DNA of 64,000 nt from NCBI GenBank assembly GCA_013398175.1, contig VZRZ01002089.1:426358-490357 (forward strand), given 5' to 3'. Below, one piece after another: positions 1 through 13,800 of the stretch. The notes under the pieces are model-generated. The model saw only the letters and a program-made list of their open reading frames with translations, searched no databases and had not been told where the DNA came from. Each line of letters begins with the position of its first letter. The first letter of the stretch is position 1. This DNA comes from Climacteris rufus. Taxonomy: Eukaryota > Chordata > Aves > Passeriformes > Climacteridae. The position numbers and the translations under genes were made by a program.

Positions 1-1791
1 AAGAAATTTGCTAGCAGAATATGGGAAAATAAATAAATCCCAAAGCTACAGCTAAATTTCCTGGAAGTAAGGTATCTAACCCTTCTTAATGTCAAGGTAT
101 TAAAGGCTCCAATAAGCACTGAGATCTCCAGTTCCAACTCAGATTCGTGTCTGAGTCTTTACCCTTTGAAATAATCAGAATGAATTTGTATTAAAGTTTC
201 TATCACTACTCTCTATCACTAATGTATTCCAATATTTTGAATTACTTTTGACTCCTGTTTGTGGAAGTACTTAAAATACATAGACAGAATAATTAGTACT
301 TAACACACTAATGAAGGGCTACCTTACATGTTTGTAACATACTAAGTATGCAAAGTAGAGATGAAGCACTGGAAACAGTTCTTAGAATGTGCTGGAACCC
401 CGAAAACTGTTGTAAAAAACCCAAAAGTGCTCAGCAAAGATTATTAATTGCAGATATTTCAGCATGAACTATTCACGCTGGCAGAATAAAGTGTCCTTGG
501 TAATATTTTAGTGTTCCTTAGAGGTAAATAAAATAGGTAGTAACCTTGACTCTGTCTAATTTATACCAAACTAAAATCCTAAACATTCCATAATTTAGCA
601 GGTATTTACTATGGTGGAGTTTAAAGATTTCAGAAAAAAATTAGAATAGAGAAGAGTGGGCATCTAACAAAAAAAGAAGGAAGATGATAGAAAGTAGGCA
701 AAGTGAAACAATGCCAAAAATTGAAGATCAGTGGAAACACTAGTGAGGTGTAGAAAACAGAACAGCTATAAAGACGAAACTCCACTATTCCTTTTAGGCA
801 GGGCACCTTCTAATACATTCTTTTTGTGAATAGACTAAATACCTATTACCATTTCATTAGAATGGGAAAAGGATTGTGGCTTCACACAATAAACTGCTCT
901 CGAAATACATAGTAGGTTGAAGTCCTGAGGGGTAGCACCCCGGGGAAGGGTGAAAATGCACAAAATGATAGCCTTGTTATAAAGTGAAAAACTGCCTGAA
1001 CAGGTTAAAAAGTCTCAAGCTTTATATGATTTCTTTTATCCCTCGAAGATGGTCTGTATCCATAAATATTAATGACAAACAAGCAAAGCACATTGAAGAA
1101 ATACATTTTGCAATGGAAGAGAAGCTACTGTTAAGGGGTGTTCAAGCAGAATCTTGTTTCAGATACCTACTAAGTCACAGCTTTTCCACCATGAATAAGG
1201 GAATGTTGGGGAAGAAAAACATATCCTTTCCAGAGTAAGGAGTCATCTAAGAAATCTTACATAATACAAAGGCCTTGGATGAATTTGGTACTTGCCTAAA
1301 ACTGTGCCAGAAAACGGTGGTCTGACAGGGAGCTCTGGAACTCAGCAAGGATATTTACTGAGAAAACTGTGCAGCAGTTTTTTTTCAGTCTGCATGACTG
1401 AAAGCTGTGAAGCCTTTCTCTCATTTAGACAGTCAGCCACTAAGTGAGGAAAATAATTAGGTATTTCTATGGTCTCTGCTTTAGTAACTCTTCAATGTCT
1501 CAATGGTATGTTGTAGACGTGATACATATATGCATCTACAATGATGCAAACTTATGCTTGCTATTATGATTTGGAGCAGACTATCTCTTAATCCTAATCT
1601 TTTACACAAGGAAACACCCTGGTTAACAGACACTGTAACTTCTAATTTTTTAAACAGAATTATGTAAAGTAGACTTGCTAAACACAGTTACAGCAACAAG
1701 GCAGCTGCTAAGTCTAACATGAGTTAGATTACATGTAAAGAAATTTAGAGCAAAATTTCAGATTTAGTTGTATATTACTTCATTTTCTTAC
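1..1791. other. Intron sequence downstream of the NC2 exon; nothing recognised
   Basis: This is the 5' part of the intron after the last COL19A1 exon in the window. It is AT-rich with short poly-A and poly-T runs. I see no Gly-X-Y exon on either strand and no recognisable transposon. The 84-residue plus-strand reading frame at 984-1238 resembles nothing I know. Confidence 0.6.
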
Positions 1792-1858
1792 CTTCAAAAA
1801 CCTTAAGAACCTCTTGTTTGATGTATTTTTTTATTTCTTCAAGTGAAATTGCATCAGC
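1792..1858 (-). CDS. COL19A1: COL19A1 exon w33: start of NC2
   Basis: The exon is 67 bp, with acceptor cctcatcag and donor gtaagaaa. It encodes ADAISLEEIKKYIKQEVL followed by KVFE and one extra base, so it is the only exon here ending in phase 1. Human NC2 begins ADAVSFEEIKKYINQEVL by recollection. The segment is charged and probably helical; NC regions of this kind separate adjacent triple helices and may help chain registration. The rest of NC2 would lie left of the window. Confidence 0.94.
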
Positions 1859-4800
1859 CTGATGAGGAAAAGGAAAGGTGATATGTGTCAGAAGGAACAT
1901 ACAGAGTGCACTTTATGATGCTACAAAAATCAAAAATGCTCAAATTAGCATTAAAAATAGAAACCTTTCACCAACAAATATGTGTTTTAAGATATCTGTG
2001 TTATTTACTTAACTGCAAAGGCCAATTTACTGCAAATACATTATAATATTATAACAACAGCAATGGCGTGAAGTGGGAGAGGCACTCCCAGCTGCCAAGA
2101 TGACCAGGATGTGATGTGCATGGAAATTAACTTGCACAAGACAGTAAGGATGTCCAGTGACACCACTCTGCTTTACTTGCCTTTGCCCAGCATCTGCCAG
2201 CTTCTCATTCCCACTAGGGACCAACTACTTTGGTGCACAGCCAACCAGAACAGCACCAGTAACTTCACTGTTGAAAGTTTTTTGGAAGTTTACCTTTTCT
2301 AATTTGGTTTAAAAAGAATCCACAACATGGATGTGTGCTATTGGTCAGTTGAATTTCCACTGCTCAGCACATGCTATCTTCACGCTGTCTGAATTCCCAA
2401 GCAACCAAGCTAAACTTGTATTCACTTACTGAGAACCCTGGGGGTCCTGGTGAACCTGGGGGACCTTGATGACCTGGTGATCCTGGATAGCCTCTGTCTC
2501 CTGGTGGGCCAACAGGACCCACATCCCCCTTTTCTCCTGATGGACCAGGTTTCCCTCGTTCACCCTGTGGACCTCTGTCCCCTGGAATACCCTGATCTCC
2601 CTGCGTAAAATAAAAGCAGAAAGAAAACCATTACCCATAGTGGAACAAACCTGAAAAGTCACTTGAGAATGCTAAAGAAAAAATTCCTGCCTGTTCAGAA
2701 ATAGATTGAGACATGAAGGCATGGTTATTTTACAGACTGAATCTTGTCTCTGAAAATACATTTTGTTTTCTTACACTTTTGATGTTGAAATCAATGACAA
2801 AAGGAATAGCTTGACTCTGCAACCTACTTTTCAAGGACAGAACTTGAGTACAGAAAGTTTTCAGCCCTTATACAAAGATCTAGAAATGTCAATTATGGCA
2901 TAGGTAAAATTTAGGTGCTCAAATTTACACAGGCACAAGACACGAGGATTTTTCCTGTAACTTTCCCTAGAAGCCTACTATTTTATGTCTTCATTAACAC
3001 AAAATTTTAGTTAATCAAAGTGATTTCCAGTACCTAAAGGGAGCCTAGGAGGAAGGTGGAGAGGGACTTTTATCAAGGGTATGTAGTGACAGGACAAGGG
3101 GGAATGGTTTCAGACTGAGAGTAGGTTTAGATGAAATGTTAGGAAGAGATTCTTCACTGTGAGAGTGGTGAGGCACTGGAACAGGTTGTTCAGAGAAGCT
3201 TTGAATGCTCCCACCATGGAAGTGTTCAAGGCCAGGCTGGATGGGGCTTGGAGCAACCTGGTCTCATGAAAGTTGTCCCTGCCCATGCTGGGATGGTTGG
3301 AACTAGATGGTCTTTAATGATACCTTCCAGCTCAGACCTTTCTATGATTCTATGATATATAGTTTCTCAGGTTTATAACCCTGCAGAGTAGGTATAGCTA
3401 GCTCTTCTACTAGACATAAAGAAAAAAGCAGGTTTCTCTAGAACCATGGTGCTATGGATGTGTGAAGCTGATCCTTTTCTTCTAAAGAATTCACATTTTA
3501 TAGGCTGCCAATGTGTAGAAGAGAAATCAAATACTACAGCAACTTTTCAAACAAGCATTTTTAAACTGCCTCCAGTGTTTTCTTTGTGTTTTCAAAAAGA
3601 TGCTTGTAAAAATTCATAAAACTAGGTCATATCTTCCTTCAGATTCCTCTTTAAACTCTCCACTATGAATTGTACAAAACTCAGGACATTTGTGTTTTGT
3701 GATCTCTGCCTAAGGTGCGGATTTATTCAGACCTTCTCCTTTCTAGTGTTCTCTTATCCCTTGTATTTTATCTTGCACCAAATTCTGTATAGAAGGAACT
3801 GCTGATTTTCCTGGGTTTCTACCTGCTCTAGTCCAGCAGATTCACAGCCTGTGACTGAGGTATGCAGATAATAGCAATAAATGAGCCAGCCACTAAGTAC
3901 TTGTATCTTGAAATTACTTGAAAACTATATTTCTGATTGGTATAAGCGACATTTTCAACTTGTTTGTCATTCAGTTTGTAAAGTAATAATAACAGCAGTG
4001 TTTAGTCACTCAAAGGATACACAATATATTTCAGCCCAGGTGGCTTATTCTTCTTAAAATGGATTCTATGAGGACATACTTATATTAGACAAGAAAAGCT
4101 CAAGAGTTTTATCCTGTCCTTCCAATTTTGATGCTTCTCTTTTCTGTAACTGCAACAGCTGGTCTGAAACTGAAGGAGCATGCTGTACAGCAGTAATAAT
4201 AATGGCTGCAAGAGAACCTTGACTTTATTTTCTGTAATCATTGCAATTTCTCTAACACATGCAGGCCTGTGTCCTTAAAGGCAAAAACCAGACCATTGCA
4301 AACAGTTATATTTTTAAAGGGATAGTTGTAATAACAGTAAACCCTTATGTCTTCTCAGTGTCGTAAAACAGCATTTCTTTTTCAGGATTACACAGGACAA
4401 TGTTTTACTGATTCATCAAATAAATGTGGTATCCACTGGATTAGGACATCAGGACTTTAGTCATTTTATATATATATATATATACACATACATATATATA
4501 TATATATGTATATATGTATATAAACTCATCTCTCACTGCCTGTAATCATTCCTGTCCACCATGATCTCATTACCCTGAACAGAACTGTCTAAAGATTTTG
4601 GGAAGCAGTAAGGTATTGCATTGGCATTCCTCCCGCCTAACTGTGACAAGCTTGTTTCATAAAAAACATGATTTGTGTTTGTGACATAGAAAGGATGACA
4701 ACAGGGCATATTTACAGCTTTTGCAAAGTCTGACAACAACACAACAGGATTCTAATTTTCAACCTATTGTTCAATTTACACTGTCCAGGCCAACTGTGTC

Positions 4801-7800
4801 AGAAAGTCTATAAATTGTATTTGTCCTCTAAATGCAGAAGTCAATTCAACTCTAATTCCTTCAAGTGTTGTCTAGGACTAAACCTCTTAGATGTCTAAGT
4901 GACTGCTTGAAGTTCATAGAGAATTAATTTCTTGGTTTTGCCTATGAGGTAGGTGCTGATGAGGTTTTTATATGCTCAGTAAAAAGAGAAAAAGTTATCA
5001 TAATAGGGACTTACACGTTCTCCTTTGGGTCCTCTGTCTCCTGGTCTCCCCAGAGCACCCTGAAAAATGGTTTTTGAAAAAAGATAAACTTATCAATTGA
5101 AGGCTTTGTTGTATATTCATGTGTTAGCAGAATGGAAAGCAACTGCCTAGGATTAACAGCTGTGGTATCTGTGAAGAATAAAATACCCAGCAGGATGTTT
5201 TCTTACCGGAGGACCTGGCAATCCATCTTTTCCATTGATTCCCTAGGAAAAAGAAAATAGTATCTTTATTTATTTAAAAAAGATAAAAGGTAAAGTTCAG
5301 TGTTTAGTGCCACATCAGTAAATATCCTGAAGCTGCAGAAGCAGTAGTTTGTGTGGCTACAGTATAGAAATACAAAAAGCATCCAGATGTGCATCAAATC
5401 TAATGAGCATCCAGTTTATGTGACAAATTATATGGAAATTCTGCAAATGTGGTATATTTGTGGACATGTACATGCACTTTTTAAGTCCCAGCTAGTCATA
5501 ATATAACCACAGGAGAGATTGGTTTTTTTTTAGATATTAGCCTTGATGTCCCATTACCCTTGTGCTGTTACAGAGATTATGCCTCACTCTTATGTGGCCA
5601 GATCCATTCTCTGGTCCTTAGGATTTGTAGCACAGCAGTTTTGGTCTCCTGGGCTAAACCTATTTCCTCCCAAAAGAAGGTGGTCACATTCCTGGGAATG
5701 GTTCCAGGACCATGTTATCCTCCAGACTGGAATGTGGCAGTATACAAGTGTCCTAGTTGATATGGACCAAAATAATGTCAAAGAGTATATTAACAATTGC
5801 ACAAGGCCAGATAATTGCAAGATAAATGCTCTGGCAGTGTTTAATTTCATAGGATATATATGGATCTGCACACGTAGCAAGCTCACAGCTTGCTCACTGA
5901 GTGAGAAAGGATGACTTGTATGAGCAGAGACATCGGGAATATTTCTTTCCCCTCTTACACTGCAAGGTGGAGTTTTGCACAGATTAGGCACCTTGGGCTA
6001 GTTTGCTGCTGTAGCTACAGAAATTGTCTTTTTTTTTTTTTTTTTTTTCAAGGCAGAAGTGTAACATGGAGATGTGCTGACAAGGTGCAAAGGTCTGCTT
6101 CTCGTGCTCGTCCCAGAACACCAAGGTTCGTCGGAGATAATGAGTCCTGCACTACCCTTGCTGAACCTGTTCTAGAATATAAACTAGGCTGTTTTAAAGC
6201 AGCTCAGACAGTGCTGTCTACACTGCTGTCACACTTTTATTACATAAAGAGATCAGATCAGACATGTCCTAAGTGAACACGAAATGCCTCAGCTGCAGTG
6301 TTGCGTCACCTGTATATAGAAGAGTCACAAAGTGTATTCAATCATGAAGTGCAAGCTTTTCTATCTAAACTGAAACTGAGAACCTATTCTGTCACCCTGT
6401 CCTTTACAGACTGTGTTGAGTGTCTGGGTTCATATTCTCCCCCTGGAAGAAATAACAGAGGAACCTTTATGTCAACAAGATCCAAATGACCTTCATAAGA
6501 CCTCTAAAGGCAACATCTCAGTAACATTAACTATTAAAACACCACAATAGCAGGAATTCTTGAGCACTGCAGCTCTATGTGTTCTTCAGATGCTACCTAC
6601 CCTAACACAAAGCAAGGTGTAATGTCCTTTCTTCTGTAACTTCTGATAAACTAGGACACATTCTTTAGGAACAAACATATATCAGTATAAAATTGCTTAC
6701 TGGTTTTCCTTGTGGCCCTTCTGGACCAGGGAAGCCTATATCTCCTATAGGTCCTCTTTCACCCTAAAAAAGAAGAAAACACACATATAAATCTGCATGA
6801 AAAAGCTTGCATTAGGTGTCTGAAATATTTGCTTGTTACCATAAGAGTCCAGAACTCAAATCTGTACTTACAGGTTCTCCTGGCATTCCTGGGGACCCAG
6901 GAGATCCTGGCTTTCCCTGTGAAAAGACAATATTACAGATTCAAATTATTAAGAAGCCAAATAACATTTTTCTCTAGGTCAAAATGAAATATTTGTGTTA
7001 TTGTTCATTAATGTTGTAAGATAAGAAAAAGAAATATTTTACCAGATTTCTGTCATATGTGATGAAAAATTTGTCTCTTGTGTTAAACATTACTCAATCC
7101 CTTGGTTTTCTTTACCCTTCCTGAATACTGAGATGTGTTCATGAAATTTTCTTTTACAACATCATGATTTCCATCTTGAGAAGTCATAGTCAGATAAAAG
7201 CTTTTCACTGTATATGTAAAATCAAGATTTTTTCCTTCAGGTATTTTCTACTCCTGATTTTTTTTGTGTGTGTGCAACTTTACTACTGACTTAACAGCTT
7301 TTGCAAATTTTCTTCATGCTCTTTATTGGCCACTTTTATTGTTATTTTATATTTACCCGCCAGAATTCACACTCCTCTCTCATTGCACCATTTAAATGCT
7401 GATTGAATTTTTTTTTTTTAAATAGAGGATGTTGCTCTTTTAACAAGCAAAATCTACATTTCCCAGAAATATCCTCAGGTGACTTGTACCACTGAGGGAT
7501 CTGACCCATCAACACCAGTGACAGCTTTGGGAGCAGCAGGACTGAAGGTTCATGCTGAGGACATAGGCATTGGTGGCAAAACTTGCACAACCTCAGTCCA
7601 AGCTTCCCTGGCAATCCCAGCAATCTCAATAACACACCAAAATGAAAATAAGAGGTTTATATTCCTGGATGGGTAAGAAGGTCCACCATTCAGTCTATGG
7701 TAAGGAAGACAAATCTTTTTCCAGTATAATATGTGGATATGTCTCAAACTCCTCCTGGAAAAGTTGTCTCTCACATGTCTACTAACTCATTAATTAAAAT

Positions 7801-10800
7801 TGCTCAGCATAAAATGTAAAAAGAGACAATTTATTTCAGGAGGAAATATTTGGATTTTATTAGAATTAAATATAATCAACAGAATGCAATTCCATCAGTG
7901 ATGAAGGGACCTCATTAATTATTTCATATAAAACTTGAATAGAGAACATCCAATGACATGGAACATACCCAGTGGGAAATTCATAGGGAATGAACAACTG
8001 TGATCATTCTAATCTGCTACAGCACTTTTATTCACACTGTAAAATACATTTCAGAACAACAAACTTTAAAACTCTTACATCTGCTGTGAAACTCAGAGAA
8101 CTACTTTGCCCCTTAAATGTGCACTTTATTTTTTTAGGAGAATCCAATGAAATTAGGCTATTTAAGGTGATGTTCTCTCTTGGAACTCACAGTAAATAGA
8201 CAAAATCAGTGGCTAATGGAAATGGGAGTGCATAGACACAAACTTCTCTTTATTTCATGAAACACATATTTATAATTTAAATAGCTCCTGAATGTATTGG
8301 TAGCTTCCCAAATTTAATAACAAATCTATTTGCATATAACTCCATATTGCCTCCTGAAATATGGATAAACTCTTTTATTAAATTGTGAATGCAATCTAAC
8401 GTCTTCATTTCCTTTAGGAACACAAATGAATAATTATAACTTCAATTTATCATTAGTTACATTTACTTTCACCTACAACAAAGTTTCTGGATGACTTTCA
8501 GAAACTATTCTGAATACCATATGTAATAGCTGACAAAGCATTCCCCTAAAGCAAATGTTTGATCGACTTGATCCTTGTGGACTGCAATAACCAATGTTCA
8601 TAATTTTTCTTTGTGATAGAAAGATACTTAGAAATTTGTGCATGCCCAGGAACACAGACATCTTTATCTATATTAAATAGAGGCAATGAGAAGAATCACA
8701 TCTTTCTTAACTAAGTATATGTAGCTTCAAATTCCAGCTTTATTATGTATTCACACCACTCACTCTTGTAATTCTAATAATAATATGAACCTTGCTGCTA
8801 TTAAAACTCTAATTTCTTTAGGGAAAACACATAATCTTCATACATGCCTATAAAGCATAAGCCAGGCACTGGTGTTCCACAACGATTGAGTTTACAGCTC
8901 AGTACCTAGCTTGACCTGTTTTTTCAGCTTCTAAAAACCTAATTTATATTTAATGAATATACATACCGGTGTCCCTGATACTCCTGGTATGCCAGCTGGT
9001 CCACGGTCACCCTGAAGAAAACATAAATCAATGTTTAAATGACAACAATCAAAAGAGAAGTTTTTTGGTGGATTCCCATCAAAACATGAGGAAGGATTAC
9101 TCAGTGAACTGAAAATGAGGACAAAAGCCAGGCTCTGCTAAATGCTAATATTTATCTCTGCCACTGGCTCATTTTACAGACTTGAGCAAGTAACTAAAAT
9201 CCTTTGTTTAGGTTCTCTTATATAATGTTTCCATGCTACCCCTTTGAATCTGCTCGAGGCCTCCCTTGGAAAGGGATGGAAAGTCCCTGACTTATTTGTA
9301 GTTCTCCAAATAATTATAATTTGTGATCATGACAATGGCCAAAATTTACACAGGGTAATTCACTTTCATATCAACATCCCCATATTTAACATATACTTTT
9401 CAAAGAAGCTTTTGCTTTTCTGCTACCCACTCATCCATTTGCTACAAGTCGACACTCTCAGTTTGCTTGTGCCATGGCCCTTGAGGGCAAAGGTTCTCAT
9501 TATAGCACACAGCCACCTTCATCTGTGCTTTAAGCTAGGGCAATGTTGTTTTTTTGGCTGGAACTGATGAGTTACAGGCACAAATTCATCTTTCTTGAGA
9601 GGACTGTAAGCCAAAGCAGACAGATAGAGCTCAACAGTGGTAAAACTCTACACATACAGTGTATTTACACACTGATGATGTGTTGGTCTCAACACTATGC
9701 TCTGTTAGTGTAACATTGGTTAGAAATGCAAGGAAAAAAAAAAAAATCAGGCTCCCCGTTTCTATATTCATGTCAGAAAAGTCCTGGCACTGTTAAAGCC
9801 ACACTAACAGGAGAATATTTTTCTGAGATGAGATTATGTTACCTGGAGATTGACAAAGCTCTGTAAACACAGCTATAGCCACGTTGTGTTGTGCAGAAAA
9901 AACCCAGGAAGTGTTGGGATTTCTGGTTCCTGTTCTTACAAGTAATGCTGGTTTGTCTCGCCCTCATCCTTTTGTTCAGGTGCACAGTGATATTGCTGGT
10001 GATTAGAAACACTTAACTCCCTTACCCAAAGTACACAAAGTGTATCAGATGACAAGTTACATGTCTGACCTGGTGCCTGGGGGAAGCAGCTCCCAGGATA
10101 TAGCTCGACTCCTTCTCTGGAGGCTGGGAGAAGTCACCCCATGAGGAACACAACAAACACCTCTGGGACAGGGAAACACTGAGTACCTGCAGCAGGCAGG
10201 GAATGTTGTCTGGAGCACTGCACCCTGTCCCAGTGGTTATTCTGGACCCAGAATTTAGGGCGTTTTCACTGTGACTATGACAGTGAAACATGAAATTCCC
10301 AATGCTTCCCTTGCAACCTTTCTTTTTCTTTTCAGGGTTATTCAGGTCCTTTCAGCATTGTGGCTTGCAGCACAGCTGCACAAACCACTGTCAGCACAGT
10401 TGAGGGAAGGGACACTTTATCCAGATGACATAAAGTTCTTAAGGCAATTCATGAAATTATCATGGAATTACAGCCAGCGTTGTCTGTAGAAGATGGAGTT
10501 CTGCTTTACAGAGGTGCAGAATAGCTCTAATTTAGAACCCAGCATGCACTATACTGTTGGGACTGGCAGGGTCTGAGATTCTGTTCATTTATTAGCACCA
10601 CAAATGTGGAATTTTGACCAAATTTAGCTAAAGAATTATATTTTTACTTTGGGAAAGGGCCAAACACTCACTTAGCTGGTTTATATGATCTGGTCCAATG
10701 TTACACTAGCTCATTTCCTTTACTTAATTCCTGTCCCCACTTTGTCTCAGTGAGACCTGTAACGTCTCCCTGTGTTTGTTCATTTTGAAATCAGACCAGT

Positions 10801-13800
10801 CTTTAATTGCTTGTAAATTGTAGAATTCCAGAGCAATAACGATCTCATAGAATTAAAGCATCTAGTACAGACAGCTTCCTTAGATCTTGTCACTCCTTAC
10901 TGTCTGAACAAGTAGGAGTAATGCACAGTGATATTGAAGGAGAAACTTTTAATTCACATTTCTTTGTGATGAAAAATAAGTTCCGGTCAACTGAACTGTT
11001 TTTGTATGAAGTAATTGAATAGCATAATTCAAAAAGCTAAAACATATTTCATTTGCAAAAATTTTACTCTTTTTCTTCTTAAATTTAGATGATATGGACA
11101 AAATCAAACTGGTTTTGCTGACAGAAAATATATTTACAGATTTATTTCTCTGCTATACGTTTTGTGCTTTGCTATATTTAGAAATTAATAACAAAATCCT
11201 GAATTTTTTAGCCTTTCATGACAAGCTTTTCTTTAAATTCATAATCAGACTAAAATTAACAAGCAGAAGGCTGAGAACAAGACAGATGGCCTGTGAGCAC
11301 AAGACAATGTTCAGGATGTAACAATACATAGGAAAATGTTAACTATAGTATTATCAAGTATAGTAGTATTCTACCAAGTTAGGGAAACAAAATTGCAAGA
11401 CCTCATACCCACAATTTTACATTTGCAGAAAATGAAATTTTATGTTCAGTGAGTATATGATTTACACCCAAAGTAAAGCAAAATAGGAAAATATAAATAA
11501 ATATGCAAAGATTTTTTCATACAGAAACATTAACTTACACAAGAAAAATAAAGCAAACAAGGCTTCAGAAAACTTTTAGTTGCAGATAGTGGCCACGAAG
11601 AAGTTATGACTTCTTTTTAAGAGTCCTACCTTTTCCCCTGGGAGTCCTTCCAGTCCTGGTAATCCCATTGGTCCTGGGTCTCCCTGTTTTTTTATTTTTT
11701 TAAATTAAAAGATTGCATATGTTAGAATTTCTGTACTCTGCATGGGAAATGTTGAACAGCAAGCAACAGCACATTATTTAACTTGAGACAGTAAAGCAGC
11801 TAACCAGTTACTAGGTAAAGAGATTTTGTTATGCCCTGTTTCACTGATCTGCAAATTTAGCTTTTCCCAGACGTGCTGTGTGAATACTTGGATCAATGAT
11901 TTAATTTTGATGAAGAATGTAATCCAGAAGACTCCACTCCAGTGCTTTCTCAAGTCAAAGTCACCTCTGAAGCACCTCCAGGCAGTAGAGTCCTGGGGTG
12001 TAAGCACACACTGTCATCCAGAGAACCAATCTCCAAGCAATTCTGTGCTCTGTTCCCTGAACAAAGGTTACTCTGCAGCAAGGAACACTCAGGCTGGATC
12101 TGCATAGGTCTTCAAGTTTTGAAAGAAAACTGCCAACATGCTCCACTGGAGAAATCAGCTTAATATGTAGAGTGGGGAAGTCCTTTCAATGAATTTTTGA
12201 AAGAAAATTGATAATTTACTATGGAGATCTAAACTACAGCCAGCAATTTCAGCAATTCTCAGTTTTCAGCAATTCTCAGTTAAATCAGCCACAGCAAACA
12301 GCAGTCTGGATTTCCTGAAGTCTCTGACAGATCTCATTTTTCACACCTAAACTTTGGTAGTTGCTGTCTTCTGAGTAGGAAGTGGATGCTGGTACAGAAA
12401 TATGTATTCAGCTTCCACAGGTTACAGTGAAACAAAAAAAGAGGCTTTGTGAGATATTTTGAAAACAGATGATTAAAGTGTTTTGGAAAACCATCTCACA
12501 ACTCCATGTTTTGCTGCCACTGCTGAGAGGTTTTTGTTTGGATTTCTTATTGTCCTTGAGAAGCATCATGTGTGAAACTACTTGGGGCATTCTCTGTAAA
12601 GAACAAAAAATACATACATACCATTGCTCCAGGATCTCCTTTTGGACCCTGCAAAAAAACCCAGCCCACATTTAAAGAACAGTTACACAATAAGACAGGT
12701 TTTTTTAACGACTGCATTATGAGTATACTTAGCTAATGCAGTGCATTTAGAATCATTATTAATTCCAGCCCTCTCATCTGATTAATTTAATATAAAATCT
12801 TTGCAATAGTTGGGTTTTGTTTTGTTGTTCCAGAATACAGAGAAAGACAGCTCTGTTCTTTGGTGCCAGCCCATAACTGTGGTTACCAAAGAGACACTCA
12901 CCTCAAAACAGAACTTGCCTGTGACACTAAGAAGGAGGAGGACATAAGAAAGTGCACAGCATCTTTGGCTCCACAGAGCCAAAGCAACAGTGCCCAGCTG
13001 CAAGGTGCTGCCTCTGCAGCGTGAAAGACACTGGCCCCACATTACTGCCACAATATAATTCTTGGGTTTACATATTTTTTTCTGCACTGTAGCTACATGT
13101 AGCAAATCAGTGACAGAACTCAGATCAGAATTCAAGAGCTTCTCATTTCTGGCACTGAATTTAATTCGCTACAAAACTATGCCACCATGAACTGTAAGTA
13201 CAATATTACTCATTTTTAGATATTAGAATATTTTCACTAAAGAGTCCAATGCTAAATTATGTACCATTTCTGCAGCCTTTGCTTGCTAGGGTGAAATGCT
13301 TTAATTAAAATAAACTACTCTCTAAAATGGGCTAAAATGCTTGATAAACACATAAAAACAAAGACTTTACTAGGCACCAATCATATCCTTATTTTTTCAA
13401 TGTTTCATATGTAAAATGAAATTCCACACAACTATCAAACCTCTGTTACAATGTCAATTAGGTATTAGAAATTAGATTTCTGAGAGCACTTACCGGAGGT
13501 CCTGGTGGACCTGGATAACTAGCAACACTCACACCTCCCTGTAACAGCAAGTTTAGAAGTTGAGTTGGGCCAAAATTAGGTGGGGATTGGAAAAAAAAAA
13601 CCCAATTAACATTAAAGAGAAATACCTGCAGTTTATACAAGCTGCTCATTCCATTTCTTTCATTGTAAGGCATACCCTTTAAAGCATAAAAACCAAGTAA
13701 GTGTCATTTATGAATTATAAAGGCAGAACTATAGCCCTGTTCAAGTTCTGTAGATCAGCAAAGCTGTGGTATCCTTTTAGTTCTCAATTCTCAATTTGTC

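Larger units (their letters stand above)
2601..5014. other. Intron, 2,414 bp; CR1 fragment and TA-rich microsatellite
   Basis: It contains the CR1 copy at 3029-3356 and the TA/CA-rich tract at 4466-4523. The rest is unrecognised AT-rich intron. Confidence 0.7.

Noticed and set aside
4466..4523. AT-rich tract as a CRISPR or other patterned array
   Set aside because: It is a simple alternating microsatellite without spacers.
5543..6276. Overlapping reading frames on both strands, up to 133 residues
   Set aside because: They overlap each other on opposite strands, include poly-T-encoded phenylalanines and show no domain.
12782..13135. 117-residue minus-strand reading frame in an intron
   Set aside because: No collagen triplets, no similarity I recognise and no splice-site support.
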